From Kingdonia uniflora (taxonomy: Eukaryota; Streptophyta; Magnoliopsida; Ranunculales; Circaeasteraceae), in NCBI GenBank assembly GCA_014058105.1, contig JACGCM010000090.1, positions 62,001-126,000 of the forward strand: a stretch of DNA of 64,000 bases, in the 5' to 3' direction. The notes beneath the pieces are model-generated. The model saw only the letters and a program-made list of their open reading frames with translations. It did not search any database and was not told where the DNA came from. A program made the translations under genes and the position numbers. How positions within the stretch are numbered: the first letter of the stretch is position 1; every line of letters starts with the position of its first letter. Shown one piece after another: positions 47,374 through 61,300 of this stretch.

Positions 47374-50300
47374 TTCCGATGCGTTAGATCTCAATTCTGA
47401 AAAGCTTGGCTGCCGGCAACTTGATTGAGAGGTTGGATCATTTTTAAAAGTTTCCTTCCAGGCGACAACATGCTTGGATAGTAACCAAATGAATAACAAT
47501 ACTCCCGATTTGATGTTTTTAACCGTACGGATTTCGTACCTCCCCGATTTTTTAGATCGTTATTCAGAGAAGCTTGGCTGCCGACAACTAGTTTGGGAGG
47601 ATAGAAGGTTTTTAAGAGTTTCATTTTAACTGACAACATGCTAGGATTGTTTCGAAATGAATCACAATACTTCCGGATTGATGTTTCGACCGGTACGGAT
47701 TTCATACCATCCGATGCGTTAGATCTCAATTATGAGAATCTTTGTTGCCGACAACCCGTTTAAGAGGTTGGATTGTTTTTATGAGTTTCGTTTCGATCGA
47801 CAACATGCTAGGATTGTTACCAAATGGGTCGCAATACTCCCGGTTTGATGTTTTGACCAGTACGGATTTCGTACCCTCCGATGAGTTAGATTGCAATTCT
47901 GAAAAGCTTTGCTGTCAGAAACTCGTTTGAGAGGTTGGATCATTTTTAAAAGTTTCGCTTCGATCTACAACTTGCTTAGATAGTATCCAAATGTATAACA
48001 ATACTCAAGGTTTAAAGTTTTTACCAGTCAGGATTTCGTACCTCTCTGATGCTTTAGATCAAAATTCTGTGAAGCTTGGTTGCCGACAACTCATTTTAGA
48101 GGTTGGATTATTTGTAAGAGCTTCATTTCGACCAACAACATGTTAGGATAATTTCCAAATGAATCACAATACTCCCGGTTTGATGTTTTGACCGGTACGG
48201 ATTTAGTTTCTCAATGATGCATTAGATGGCTATTCTGTGAAGCTTGGCTACCGAGAACTCGTTTGAGAGGTTGGATCATTTTGGAGAGTTTCGCTTCGAC
48301 CGACAACATGCTAGGATAGTTTCCAAATGAATCACAATATTCTCGGTTTGACGTTTTGACAAGTACGGATTTCGCACCGACCGATTTGTTAGATCGCAAT
48401 TCAGAGAAGCTTGGCTGTCGGCAACTCGATTGATAGGTTTGATCATTTTAAAGAGTTTCTTTTTAACCGAAAACATTCTTGGATAGTAACCAAATGAGTA
48501 ACAGTACTCCCGGTGTTAAGTTTTTACCGGTACGGATTTCGAACCTCTCCGATTCGTTAAATCGCAATTCTGTGAAGCAAGGCTGGCGACAACTCGTTTG
48601 AGATGTTGGATCATTTTTAAGAGTTTCATTCTGACCGACAACATGGCTGGATAGCAACCAAATGAATAACAATACTCCCGGTTAGAAGTTTTTACAGGTA
48701 CAGATTTCGTACCTCCCGGATTCGTTAGATCGCAATTCTGAGAAGCTTGGCTACCGACAACTTGTTTGAGAGGTTGGATCATTTTTAAAAGTTTTGTTTT
48801 GACCAATAGCATGCTAGGATAGTTACTAAAAGAATCTCAATACTCCCGGTTTGAAGTTTTTGCCGGTACAGATTTCGTACCTCTCCGATTCGTTAGATCG
48901 CAATTCTGATAAGCTTGGCTCCCGACAACTCGTTTGAGAGGTTGGATCATTTTTATGAGTTTCGTTTCGACCGACAACTTGCTAGGATAGTTACCAAATA
49001 AATCACAATACTCCCGGTATGATGTTTTAACCGATATGGATTTCGTACCCTCCGGTGCGTTAGATCTCAATTCTGAGAAGCTTTGCTGCCGGCAACTCGT
49101 TTGAGAGGTTGGATAATTTTTAAGAGTTTCGTTCCGAGCGACAACATGCCTTGATAATAACCAAATGAATAATAATACTCCCGGTAAGAAATTTTTACCG
49201 GTATAGATTTCGTAGCTCTCCAATTCGTTAGAACGCAATTAAGAGAAGCTTGGATACCGTCAAATTGTTTGAGAGGTTAGTTCGCTGTAAAGAGTTTCGT
49301 TTTGACCGACATCATGCAAGGATAGTTACCAAATGAATCACAATACTCCCAGTATGATGTTTTAACCGATACGGATTTCGTACCCTCGGATGCGTTAGAT
49401 CTCAATTCTAAGAAGCTTTGTTGCTGGCAACTCGTTTGAGAGGGTGGATCATTTTATAGAGTTTCGTTCCGACCGACAACATGCCTAGATTGTAACCAAA
49501 TGAATAAAAATACTCCCGGTATGGACTTTTTACCGGTACGGATTTCGTAACTCTCAGATTAGTTAGATCGTAATTTAGAGAAGCTTGGCTACCGTCAACT
49601 TGTTTGGGAGGTTGGCTCAATTTTAAGAGTTTCGTTTCGATCGACAATATGCTAGGATCGTTACCCAATGAATCATAATACTCCCAGTTTGATTTTTTGA
49701 CCAGTACCGATTTTGTACCCCCCGATGCGTTAGATCGCAATTCTAAAAAGCTTTGCTGTCGGAAACTCGTTTGAGAGGTTGGATCATTTATAAAAGTTTC
49801 GCTTCAACCGACAACATGCTTAGATAGTATCCAAATGAATAACAATACTCCCGGCTTAAAGTTTTTACCAGTACGGATTTCGGACCTCTCCGATGCTTTA
49901 GATCCAAATACTGTGAAGCTTGGCTACTGACAACTCGTCTTTGAGGTTGGATCATTTTTTAGAGTTTTGTTTCGACCAACAACATACTAGGATAGTATCC
50001 AAATGGTACACAATACACCCAGATTGATGATTTGACCGATACGGATTTCGCACCTCTCCGATGCGTTAGATCGCAATTCTGAGAAGCTTGGCTACCGAGA
50101 ACTCGTTTGAGAGGTTTGATCTTTTTAAAGAGTTTCGTTCCAACTGACATCATGCTTGGATAGTAACCAAATGAATTACAATACTCCCGGTTTGTAGTTT
50201 TTACCAGTACGGAATTCGTACCTCTTCGATTCGTTAGATCGCAATTTAGAGAAGCTTGGCTACCGTCAACTCGTTTGAGAGGTTAAATCATCTTTAAGAG

Positions 50301-50814
50301 TTTCGTCTAGACCGTCAACATGCTAGGATAGTTACCAAATGAATCACAATACTCCCGGTTTGATGTTTTGGCCGGTACGGATTTCGTACCCTGCGATGCG
50401 TTAGATCGTAATTGTGATATGCATGGCTGCCGGCAACTCGTTTGAGGGGTTGGATCAGTTTTTATAGTTGCGTTCCGACCAACAACGTGCTTGGATGGTA
50501 ACCAAATGAATAACAATGCTCCCGGTTTGAAGTTTTTACCGGTTCAGATTTTGTACCACTCCGATTCGTTAGATCGCAATTCTGAGAACCTTGGCTACCG
50601 ATAACTCGTTTGAGAGGTTGGATCATTTTTAAGAGTTTCGTTTCGACTGCAACATGCTAGGATAGTTACCAAATGAATCACTATCCTCCCGGTTTGATTT
50701 TTTAACCGGTACGGATTTCGTACCCTCCGATGCCTTAGATCTCAAATCTAAGAACATGGCTTCCAGCAACTCGTTTGTGTGGTTGGATCATATTTAAGAG
50801 TTTCGTTCCCACCA

Positions 50815-53800
50815 ACAACATGCTAGGATAGATTCCAAATGAATCACAATACTTCCGGCTTGATGTTTTTACCTGTATGGATTTAGTACCCTCCGATGCA
50901 TTAGATATTAATTCTGAGAATCTTGACTATCGGCAACTCGTTTGTGAGGTTGGATTGTTTTTAAGAGTTTCGTACCGCTAACTCGTTTTAAAAGTTTCGC
51001 TTTTGCCGACAACATGCTAGGATTGTTACCAAATGAATCACAATATTCCCGGCTTAATGTTTTGACCGTTTTGAATTTTGTACCCTCCGTTGCGTTAGAT
51101 CACAATTCTGAGAAGCTTGGCTGCCGGAAACTCGTTTGTGAGGTTGGGTCATTTTTATGAGTTTCGTTCCTACCGACAACATGCTTAGATAGTAACCAAA
51201 TGAATAACAATACTCCCAGTTGGAAGTTTTTATCGGTACGGATTTCGATCTTCTCTGATGCGTTAGATCGCATTTCTGAGAAGCTTGGCTGCCGGGAATT
51301 TGTTTGAGAGGTTGGATTGTTTTTAGGAGCTTCGTTCAGGCCGACAGCATGCTTGGATAGTAACCAAATGAATTTCAATAATCCTGGTTTGAAGTTTTTA
51401 TCGGTACGGATTTCGTACCCCTCCGATTCGTTAGATCGTAATTCAAGGAAGCTTTGCTACCGATAACTCGTTTAAGAGGTAGGATCATTTTAAAAAAAAT
51501 TGTTTCGACCGACAGCATGCTAGGATAGTTACCAAATGAATCACAATACTTCCGGTTTGATGTTTTGATCGGTACGGAATTCGCACTCTCCGATGTGTTA
51601 GATCGCAATTCTGAGAAACTTGGCTGTCAGAAACTAGTTTGAGAGGTAGGATCATTTTTAAGAGTTTTGTTCCGACCGACGGCATGCTTGGATAGTAACC
51701 AAATGAATCACAATTCTTCCGGTTTGATGTTTTGACCGGTACGGATTTCGTACCTCTCAGATTCGTTAGATCGCAGTTCTGAGAAGCTTGACTACCGTCA
51801 ACTAGTTATTGAGGTTGGATTGCTTTTAAGAGATACATTTTTACCAAAAGCATGCTAGGATAGTTACCAAATGAATCGTAATACTCCCAGTTTGATCTTT
51901 TGACCGGTAATGATTTCGTACCTCTTCGATGCGATAGATTGCATTTCTGAGAAGCTTGGCAACCGGGAATTTGATTGAGAGGTTGGATCATTTTTAACAG
52001 CTTCGTACCGACCGACAACATTCTTGGATAGAAACCAATTGAATAACAACTCCCGGTTTGAAGTTTTTACCGGTACAGATTGCGTACCTCTCAGATTCGT
52101 TAGATCACAATTCTGCGAACCTTTGCTACCGACAACTCGTTTAAGAGGATGCATCATTTTTAAGAGCATCATTTTTTACCGATAGCATGCTAGAAGAGTT
52201 ACCAAATGAATCACAATACTCCTGGCTTGATGTTTTGACCGGTACGGAATTTGTTCTCTCCAATGCGTTAGATCGCAATTCTGTGAATCTTGGCTGTCGC
52301 CAATTCGTTTGCCGGTACGGATTTTGTACCTCTGCGATTCCTTTGATCGCAATTCTGAGAAGATTGACAACCTACAACTCGTTTGTAAGGTTGGATCATA
52401 TTTAAGAGTTTCGTTTCGACCAAAAACTTGCTAGGATTGTTACCAAATGAATCACAATACTTCCAGCTTAATGTTTTGAGCGGTACGGATTTCGTACCTC
52501 ACCGAGGCGTTAGATCGTAATTCTTAGAATCTTAGCTACCGGGAATTCGTTTGAGTGGTTGTAACGCATTTAAGAGTTTCGTTCCGACCGACAACATGCT
52601 TGGATAGTAACCAAATGAATAACAATACTCCCGGTTCGAAGTTTATACCGGTACGGATTTCTTACCTCTCCGATTTGTTAGATCGCAATTCTGGGAAGCT
52701 TTGTTTTCGACAACTCGTTTAAGAGGTCGGATCATTTTTAAGAGTTTTGTTTCGACCGACAACAAGCTAGGATAGTAACCAAATGAATAACAATACTCCA
52801 AGTTTGAAGTTCTTACCGGTACAGATTTCTTACCTCTCCGATTCGATGGATCGCAATTCAGAGAAGCTTGGCTGCCGAAAACTCGATTGAGAGGTTGAAT
52901 CGTTTTAAAAGTTTCGTTCCGACCGACAACATGCAAGGATAGATTCCAAATGAATCACAATACTTCCGGTTTGATGTTTTGACCTGTATGGATTTAGTAC
53001 CCTCCGATGCATTAGATCTCAATTCTGAGAATCTTGACTACCGGCAACTCGTTTGTGAGGTTGGATTGTTTTTAAGAGTTTCGTACCGCTAACTCGTTTT
53101 AAAAGTTTCGTTTTTGCCGACAACATGCTAGGATTGTTACCAAATGAATCACAATATTTTCGGCTTGATGTTTTGACCGTTTTGGATTTTGTACCCTCCG
53201 TTGCGTTAGATCACAATTCTGAGAAGCTTGGCTGCCGGAAACTCGTTTGTGAGATTGGGTCATTTTTATGAGTTTCGTTCCTACCGACAACATGCTTTGA
53301 TAGTAACCAAATGAATAACAATACTCCCTGTTTTGAAGTTTTTATCGGTACGGATTTCGTTCTTCTCTGATGTGTTAGATCGCATTTCAGAGAAGCGTGG
53401 CTGCCGGGAATTTGTTTGAGAGGTTGGATTGTTTTTAAGAGCTTCGTTCAGGCCGACAACATGCTTGGATAGTAACCAAATGAATTGCAATAATCCTGGT
53501 TTGAAGTTTTTATCGGTACGGATTTCGTACCCCTCCGATTCGTTAGATCGTAATTCTAAGAAGTTTTGCTACCGACAACTCGTTTAAGAGGTTGGATCAT
53601 TTTTAAGAGTTTTGTTTCGACCGACAGCATGCTAGGATAGTTATCAAATGAATCACAATACTCCCGGTTTGATGTTTTGATCGGTACGGAATTCGTACTC
53701 TCCGATGTGTTAGATCGCAATTCTGAGAAACTTGGCTGTCAGAAACTAGTTTGAGAGGTAGGATCATTTTTAAGAGATTTGTTCCGACCGACAGCATGCT

Positions 53801-54097
53801 TGGATAGTAACCAAATGAATCACAATTCTTCCGGTTTGATGTTTTTACCGGTACGGATTTCGTACCTCTCAGATTCGTTAGATCGCAGTTCTGAGAAGCT
53901 TGACTACCGACAACTATTTATTGAGGCTGGATCGCTTTTAAGAGATACATTTTTACCAAAAGCATGCTAGGATAGTTACCAAATGAATCATAATACTCCC
54001 AGTTTGATGTTTTGACCAGTAATGATTTCGTACCTCTTCGATGCGATAGATTGCATTTCTGAGAAGCTTGGCAACCGGGAATTTGCTTGAGAGGTTT
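50815..54097 (+). repeat. Segment pair of about 1.17 kb, offset 2,112 bp
   Basis: 50815-51985 matches 52927-54097. Shared rare markers include CGTACCGCTAACTCG (50971, 53082), GACAGCATGC (51511, 53623) and AGATACATTTTTACC (51831, 53943), with offsets of 2,111-2,112 bp. The CGTACCGCTAACTCG join is itself a scrambled, shortened monomer, so both copies inherited one unusual rearrangement. Confidence 0.8.
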
Positions 54098-54129
54098 GAT
54101 CATTTTTAAGAGTTTCGTTCCGACCGACA

Positions 54130-56850
54130 AGATGCTAGGATAGTTTCCAAATGAATCACAATACTTCCGGCTTGATATTTAGACCGGTATGGATTTCGTA
54201 CCTTCCGATGCGTTAGATCTTAATTTTGAGAAGCTTGTTTGCCGGCAAATCGTATCTGAGGTTTGATCAGTTTTTAGAGTTTCATTCCTATTGAAAACAT
54301 GCTTGGATAGTAACCAAATGAATAACAACACTCCCGGTTTAAATTTTTTATCAGCACAGATTTTGTACCTCTTTGATTTGTTTGACCTTAATTCAGAGAA
54401 GCTTGGCTGCTGACGACTCGTTTGAGAGGTTAGATCATTTTTAAGATATTCGTTTCGACCGACAACATGCTAGGATAGTTTCCAAATAAATCACAATACT
54501 TACAGTTTGATGTTTTGACCGGTACGGATTTCGTACCTTCTAATGCGTTAGATATCAATTTTGTGAATCTTTGCTACCGGCAACTCGTTTGAGAGATTGG
54601 ATCGCTTTTATGATTTTTTCTTTTCGACCGACAACATGCTAGGATTGAAACCAAATGAATAACAATAATCTCGGCTTGAAGTTTTTACCGGTACGGATTT
54701 CGTACCTCTTTGATGCCTTAGATCCCAATTCTGTAAAGCTTGGCTACCGCAACTCTTTTTAGAGGTTGGATCATTTTGAAGAGCTTTGCTTCGAACAACA
54801 ACATGCTTGGATAGTTTCCTAATGAATCTCAAAAATATCGGTTTGATGTTTTAACCGGTACGGAATTCCTTCCTTTCCGATGCGTTAGATCGCCATTCTG
54901 AGAAGTTTGGCTACCGGGAACTCGTTTGAGAGGTTGAATCATTTTTAAGAGTTTCGATCCGACCGATAACATACTAGGATAGTTACCAAATTAATCACAA
55001 TTCAGCAAGATTGATATTATAACCGGTACGGATTTTGAACTCTCCGATGCGTTAGATCGCAATTTTGAGAAGCTTGGCTGCCGGAAAGTCGTACGAGAGG
55101 TTTGATCAGTTTTAAGAGTTTCATTCCGACAGCCAACATGCTCGGATAGTAGCCAAATGAATAACAATACTCCCGGTTTGAAGTTTTTACCGGTACGGAT
55201 TTCATTCCTCTCCGATTCGTTAGATCGCAATTCAGAGAATCTTGGCTGCCGACAACTCATTTGAGAGGTTGAATCATTTTTAAGAGTTTCAATTCAACCG
55301 ACAACAAGCTAGGATAGTAACCAAATGAATAACAATACTCCCAGTTTAAAGTTTTTACCGATACGGATTTCATAAGTCTCGGATTCGTTAGATCGTATTT
55401 CAGAGAAGCTTGGCTACCGTGAACTCGTTTGAGAGGTTGGGTCAGTTTTTAGAGTTTCGTTCCGACCAACAACATGCTCGGATAGTAACCAAATGAAAAA
55501 CAATTCACCTGGTTTGAAGTTTTTACCGTAACAGATTTTGTACCACTCCGATTCGTTAGATTGCAATTCTAAGACGCTTGGCTGCCAACAACACGTTTGA
55601 GAGTGTGGTTCGATTTTAAAAGTTTCGTTTCAACCGACATCATGCTAGGATTGTTACCAAATGAATAACAATACTTCCGGTTTGATGTTTTGACCGGTAC
55701 GGATTTCGAACCTTCCGATGCGTTAGATCTCAATTCTGAAAAGCTTGGCTGCCGGCAACTTGATTGAGAGGTTGAATCATTTTTAAAAGTTTCATTCCGA
55801 CCGACAACATGCTTGGATAGTTACAAAATGAATAACAATGCTCCCGATTTGAAGTTTTTACAGGTACAAATTTTGTACCTCTCCGATTCGTAAGATTGCA
55901 AATCTGAGTCGCTTAGCTGCCAGCATCTCGTTTCAGAGGTTGGATCATTTTTAAGAGTTTCGTTTCGACCGACAACATGCTAGGATAGTTTCCAAATGAA
56001 TCACAATACTTCCGGCTTGATATTTAGACCGGTACGGATTTCGTACCTTCCGATGCGTTAGATCTTAATTTTGAGAAGCTTGTTCGCCGGCAAATCGTAT
56101 GTGAGGTTTGATCAGTTTTTAGAGTTTCATTCCAATTGACAACATGCTTGGATAGTAACCAAATGAATAACAACACTCCCGGTTTGAATTTTTTATCAGC
56201 ACGGATTTCGTACCTCTTTGATTCGTTTAACCTTAATTCAGAGAAACTTGGCTGCCGACGACTCGTTTGAGAGGTTAGATCATTTTTAAGATATTCGTTT
56301 CGACCGACAACATGCTAGGATAGTTTCCAAATAAATCACAATACTTACAGTTTGATGTTTTGACCGGTACGGATTTCGTACCCTCTAATGCGTTAGATAT
56401 CAATTTTGTGAATCTTTGCTACCGGCAACTCGTTTGAGAGATTGGATCGTTTTTATGATTTTTTTCTTTTTGACCGACAACATGCTAGGATTGAAACCAA
56501 ATGAATAACAATAATCTCGGTTTGAAGTTTTAACTGGTACGGAATTCGTACCTCTTTGATGCCTTAGATCCCAATTCTGTGAAGTTTGGCTACCGACAAC
56601 TCTCTTTAGAGGTTGGATCATTTTGAAGAGCTTTGTTTCAAACAACATCATGCTTGGATAGTTTCCTTATGAATCTCAAAAATATCGATTTGATGTTTTA
56701 ACCGGTACGGAATTCCTTCCTTTCCGATGCGTTAGATCGCCATTCTGAAAAGCTTGGCTACCGAGAACTCGTTTGAGAGGTTGAATCATTTTTAAGAGTT
56801 TCGATCCGGCCGATAACATACTAGGATTGTTACCAAATTAATCACAATTC
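54130..56850 (+). repeat. Segment pair with 1,845-bp (11-monomer) offset
   Basis: About 0.87 kb starting near 54130 recurs near 55975, and again at about 63100 to the window end. Markers are CTTGATATTTAGACCGG (54171, 56016, 63142) and GTTTCGATCC with its unusual flank (54951, 56808, 63942). Small length changes between markers come from T-run and short indels. Confidence 0.75.
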
Positions 56851-58311
56851 TCAAAGATTGATGTCATAACCGGTACGGATTTCGAACCCTCCGATGCGTT
56901 AGATCGCAATTTTGAGAAGATTGGCTGCCGGAAAGTCGTATGAGAGGTTTGATCAGTTTTTAGAGTTTCATTCCGACAGCCAACATGCTTGGATTGTAGC
57001 CAAATGAATAACAATACTCCCGGTTTGAAGTTTTTACCGGTACGGATTTCGTACCTCACCGATTCGTTAGATCTTAATTAAGAGAAGCTTGGCTGCCGAC
57101 AACTCGTTTGAGATGTTGGATCAGTTTTTAGGGTTTAATTCCGAGCGCCAATATGCTTGGATAGAAGCCAAATGAATAACAATACTCCAGGTTTGAAGTT
57201 TTTACCGGTACGGATTTCGTACTTCTCCGATTCGTTAGATCTTAATTCAGAGAAGCTTGGTTGCCGACAACTCGTTTGAGAGTTTGGATTATTTTTAAGA
57301 GTTTTGCTACGACCGACAACAAGCTAGGATAGTTTCCTAATGAATCACAATACTTCCGGTTTGATGTTTTGACCATTACGGATTTCGTACCCTCTGATGC
57401 GTTAGATCTCAATTTTGAGAATCTTTGCTACCGGCAACTCGTTTGAGAGGTTGAATCATTTTTAAAAGTTTCATTCTGACCTACAACATACTTGGATAGT
57501 TACCAAATGAATAACAATACTTCCGGTATGAAGTTTTTACCGGTACGGATTTCGTACCTCTCTGATTTGTTTCATCTTAATTCAGAGAAGCTTGGCTGCC
57601 GTCAACTCGTTTGTGAGGTTGGATCGCTTTTAAGTGTTTCGTTTTGATCGACAACATGCTAGGATAGTTTCAAAATATATCACAATACATCCGGTTTGAT
57701 GTTTTGACCGTTACGGACTTCGTACCCTATGATTCGTTAGATCTCAATTTTGAGAATCTTTGCTACCGGCAACTCGTTTGAGAGGTTCGATCGTTTTTAG
57801 AAGTTTCGTTTCGTCCGACAACATGCTAGGATTAAAACCACATGAATATTAAAACTCCCGGTTTGAAGCTTTTACCAGTACGGATTTCGTACCTCTCCGA
57901 TGCTTTAGATCCTAATTCTGTGAAGCTTGGCTACCGACAACCCTTTTGTGAGGTTGGATCATTTTTAAGAGTTTCGTTTCGACCGACAATAAGCTGGGAT
58001 AGAAAAAAAATGAATAATAATACTCGAAGTATGAAGTTCTTGCCGATACGGATTTCATACCTCTCCGATTCGTTAGAACGCAATTCAGAGAAGCTTGGCT
58101 GCCGACAACTCATTTGAGAGGTTGAATCATTTTTAAGAGTTTCAATTCAACCGACAACAAGCTGGGATAGTAACCAAATGAATAACAATACTCCCAGTTT
58201 GAAGTTCTTACCGATACGGATTCGTTATATCACAATTCAGAGAAGCTTGGCTACCGCGAACTCGTTTGAGAGATTGGGTCAGTTTTTAGAGTTTCGTTCC
58301 GACCAACAACA

Positions 58312-61300
58312 TGCTTGGATAGGTTCAAAATAAATCACAATACATCCGGCTTGATGTTTTGACCGTTACGGACTTCGTACCCTCTGATGCGTTAGATCTA
58401 AATTTTGATAATCTGTGCTACCGGCAACTCGTTTGAGAGGTTGGATCGTTTTTATGAGTTTCGTTTAGTTCGACAATATGCTAGGATTAAAACCAAATGA
58501 ATAATAATACTCCCGGTTTGAAGCTTTTACCGGTACGGATTTCGAACCTCTCCGATGCTTTAGATCCTAATTCTGTGAAGCATGGCTACCGACAACCCTT
58601 TTGTGAGGTTGAATCATTTTTAAGAGTTTCGCTTCGACCGACAATAATCTGGGATAGGTAAAAAATGAATAATAATACTCCAAGTTTGAAGTTCTTACCG
58701 TTACGGATTTCATACCTCTCCGATTCGTTAGATCGCAATTCAGAGAAGCTTGGCTGCCGACCACTCGTTTGAGAGGTTGAATCATTTTAAAGAGTTTCGA
58801 TTCAACCAAAAACAAGCTAGGATAGTAACAAAGTGAATAACAACACTCCCAGTTTGAAGTTCTTAACGTTACGGATTTCATACCTCTCTGATTCGTTAGA
58901 TCGCAATTCAGAGAAGCTTGGCTCCCGACAACTCGTTTGAGAGATTGGATCATTTTTAAGAGTTTTGCTTCGACCGACAACAAGCTAGGATAGTTTCCTA
59001 ATGAATCACAATACTTCTGGTTTGATGCTTTGACCATTACGGATTTCGTACCCACTGATGGGTTAGATCTCAATTTTGAGAATCTTTGATACCGGCAACT
59101 CGTTTGAGAGGTTGGATCATTTTTAAAAGTTTCATTCTGACCTACAACATACATGGATAGTTACCAAATGAATAACAATACTCCCGGTATGAAGTTTTTA
59201 CCAGTACGGATTTGGTACCTCTCTGATTTGTTTGATCTTAATTCAGAGAAGCTTGGCTGCCGACAACTCGTTTGAGAGGTTAGATCATTTTTAAGTGTTT
59301 CATTTTGACCGACAACATGCTTGGATAGTTTCAAAATAAATCACAATAGATCCGGTTTGATGTTTTGACCGTTACGAACTTCGTACCCTCTGATGCGTTA
59401 GATCTAAATTTTGAGAATCTTTGCTACCGGCAACTCGTTTGGGAGGCTGGATCATTTTTATGAGTTTCGTTTCGTTCGACAACATTCTAGGATTAAAACC
59501 AAATGAATAATAATACTCCCAGTTTGAAGCTTTTACCGGTACGAATTTCGTACCTCTCCGATGCTTTAGATCATAATTCTGTGAAGCTTGGCTACCGACA
59601 ACCCTTTTGTGAGGTTGGATCATTTTTAAGAGTTTCGTTTCGACCGACAATAAGCTGGGATAGTAAAAAAATGAATAATAATACTCCAAGTTTGAAGTTC
59701 TTACCGATACGGATTTCATACCTCTCCGATTCGTTAGATCGCAATTCAGAGAAGCTTGGCTGCCGACAACTCATTTGAATGGTTGAATCATTTTTAAGAG
59801 TTTCAATTCAACCGACAACAGGCTAGGATAGTAACCAAATGAATAACAATACTCCCAGTTTGAAGTTCTTGCCGATACGGATTTCGTAACTCTCGGATTC
59901 GTTAGATCGCAATTCAGAGAAGCTTGGCTACCGTGAACACGTTTGAGAGGTTGGGTCAGTTTTTAGAGTTTCGTTCCGACCAACAACATGCTCGGATAGT
60001 AACCAAATGAAAAACAATTCACCCGGTTTGAAGTTTTTACCGTAACAGATTTTGTACCACTCCGATTCGTTAGATTGCAATTCTAAGACGCTTGGCTGCC
60101 AACAACACGTTTGAGAGTTTGGTTCGATTTAAGAGTTTCGTTTCGACCGACAACATGCAAGGATTGTTACCAAATGAATCACAATACTTCCGGTTTGATG
60201 TTTTGACCGGTACGGATTTCGTACCTTCCGATGCGTTAGATCTCAATTCTGAAAAGCTTGGCAGCCGGCAACTTGATTGAGAGGTTGAATCATTTTTAAA
60301 AGTTTCATTCCGATCGACAACATGCTTGGATAGTAACAAAATGAATAACAATGCCTCCGATTTGAAGTTTTTCCAGGTACAAATTTTGTACCTCTCCGAT
60401 TCGTTAGATTGCAAATCTGAGTCGTTTGGCTGCCAACAACTCATTTCAGTGGTTAGATCATTTTTAAGAGTTTCGTTTCGACCGACAACATCCTAGGACA
60501 GTTTCCAAATTAATTACAATACTTCCGGCTTGATATTTTGACCGGTACGGATTTTGAACCTTCCGATGCGTTAGATCTTAATTATGAGAAGTTTGTTTTC
60601 TGGCAAATCGTATGTGAGGTTTGATCAGTTTTTAGAGTTTCATTCCTATTGACGACAGCTTGGATAGTAACCAAATGAATAGCAACACTCCCGGCTACCG
60701 GCAACTCGTTTGAGAGGTTGGATCATTTTTTAAAGTTTCATTCTGACCTACAACATACTTGGATAGTTACCAAATGAATAACAATACTCCCGGTATGAAG
60801 TTTTCGCCGGTACGGATTTCGTACCTCTCTTATTTGTTTCATCTTAATTCACAGAAGCTTGGCCGCCGACAACTCGTTTGAGAGGTTGGATAATTTTTAA
60901 GTGTTTCGTTTTTAACGACAACAAGCTTGGATAGTTTCAAAATAAAACACAATACATCCGGTTTGATGTTTTGACCGTTACGGACTTCGTACCCTCTGAT
61001 GCGTTAGATCTAAATTTTGATAATCTTTGCTACCGGCAACTCGTTTGGGAGGTTGGATCGTTTTTATGAGTTTCGTTTCGTTCGACGACATGCTAGGATT
61101 AAAACCAAATGAATAATAATACTCCCGGTTTGAAGCTTTTACCGGTACGGATTTCGTACCTCTCTGATGCTTTAGATCTTAATTCTGTGAAGCTTGGCTA
61201 CCGACAAACCTTTTGTGAGGTTGGATCATTTTTAAGAGTTTCGCTTCGACCGACAATAAGCTGGGATAGTAAAAAAATGAATAATAATACTCCAAGTTTA

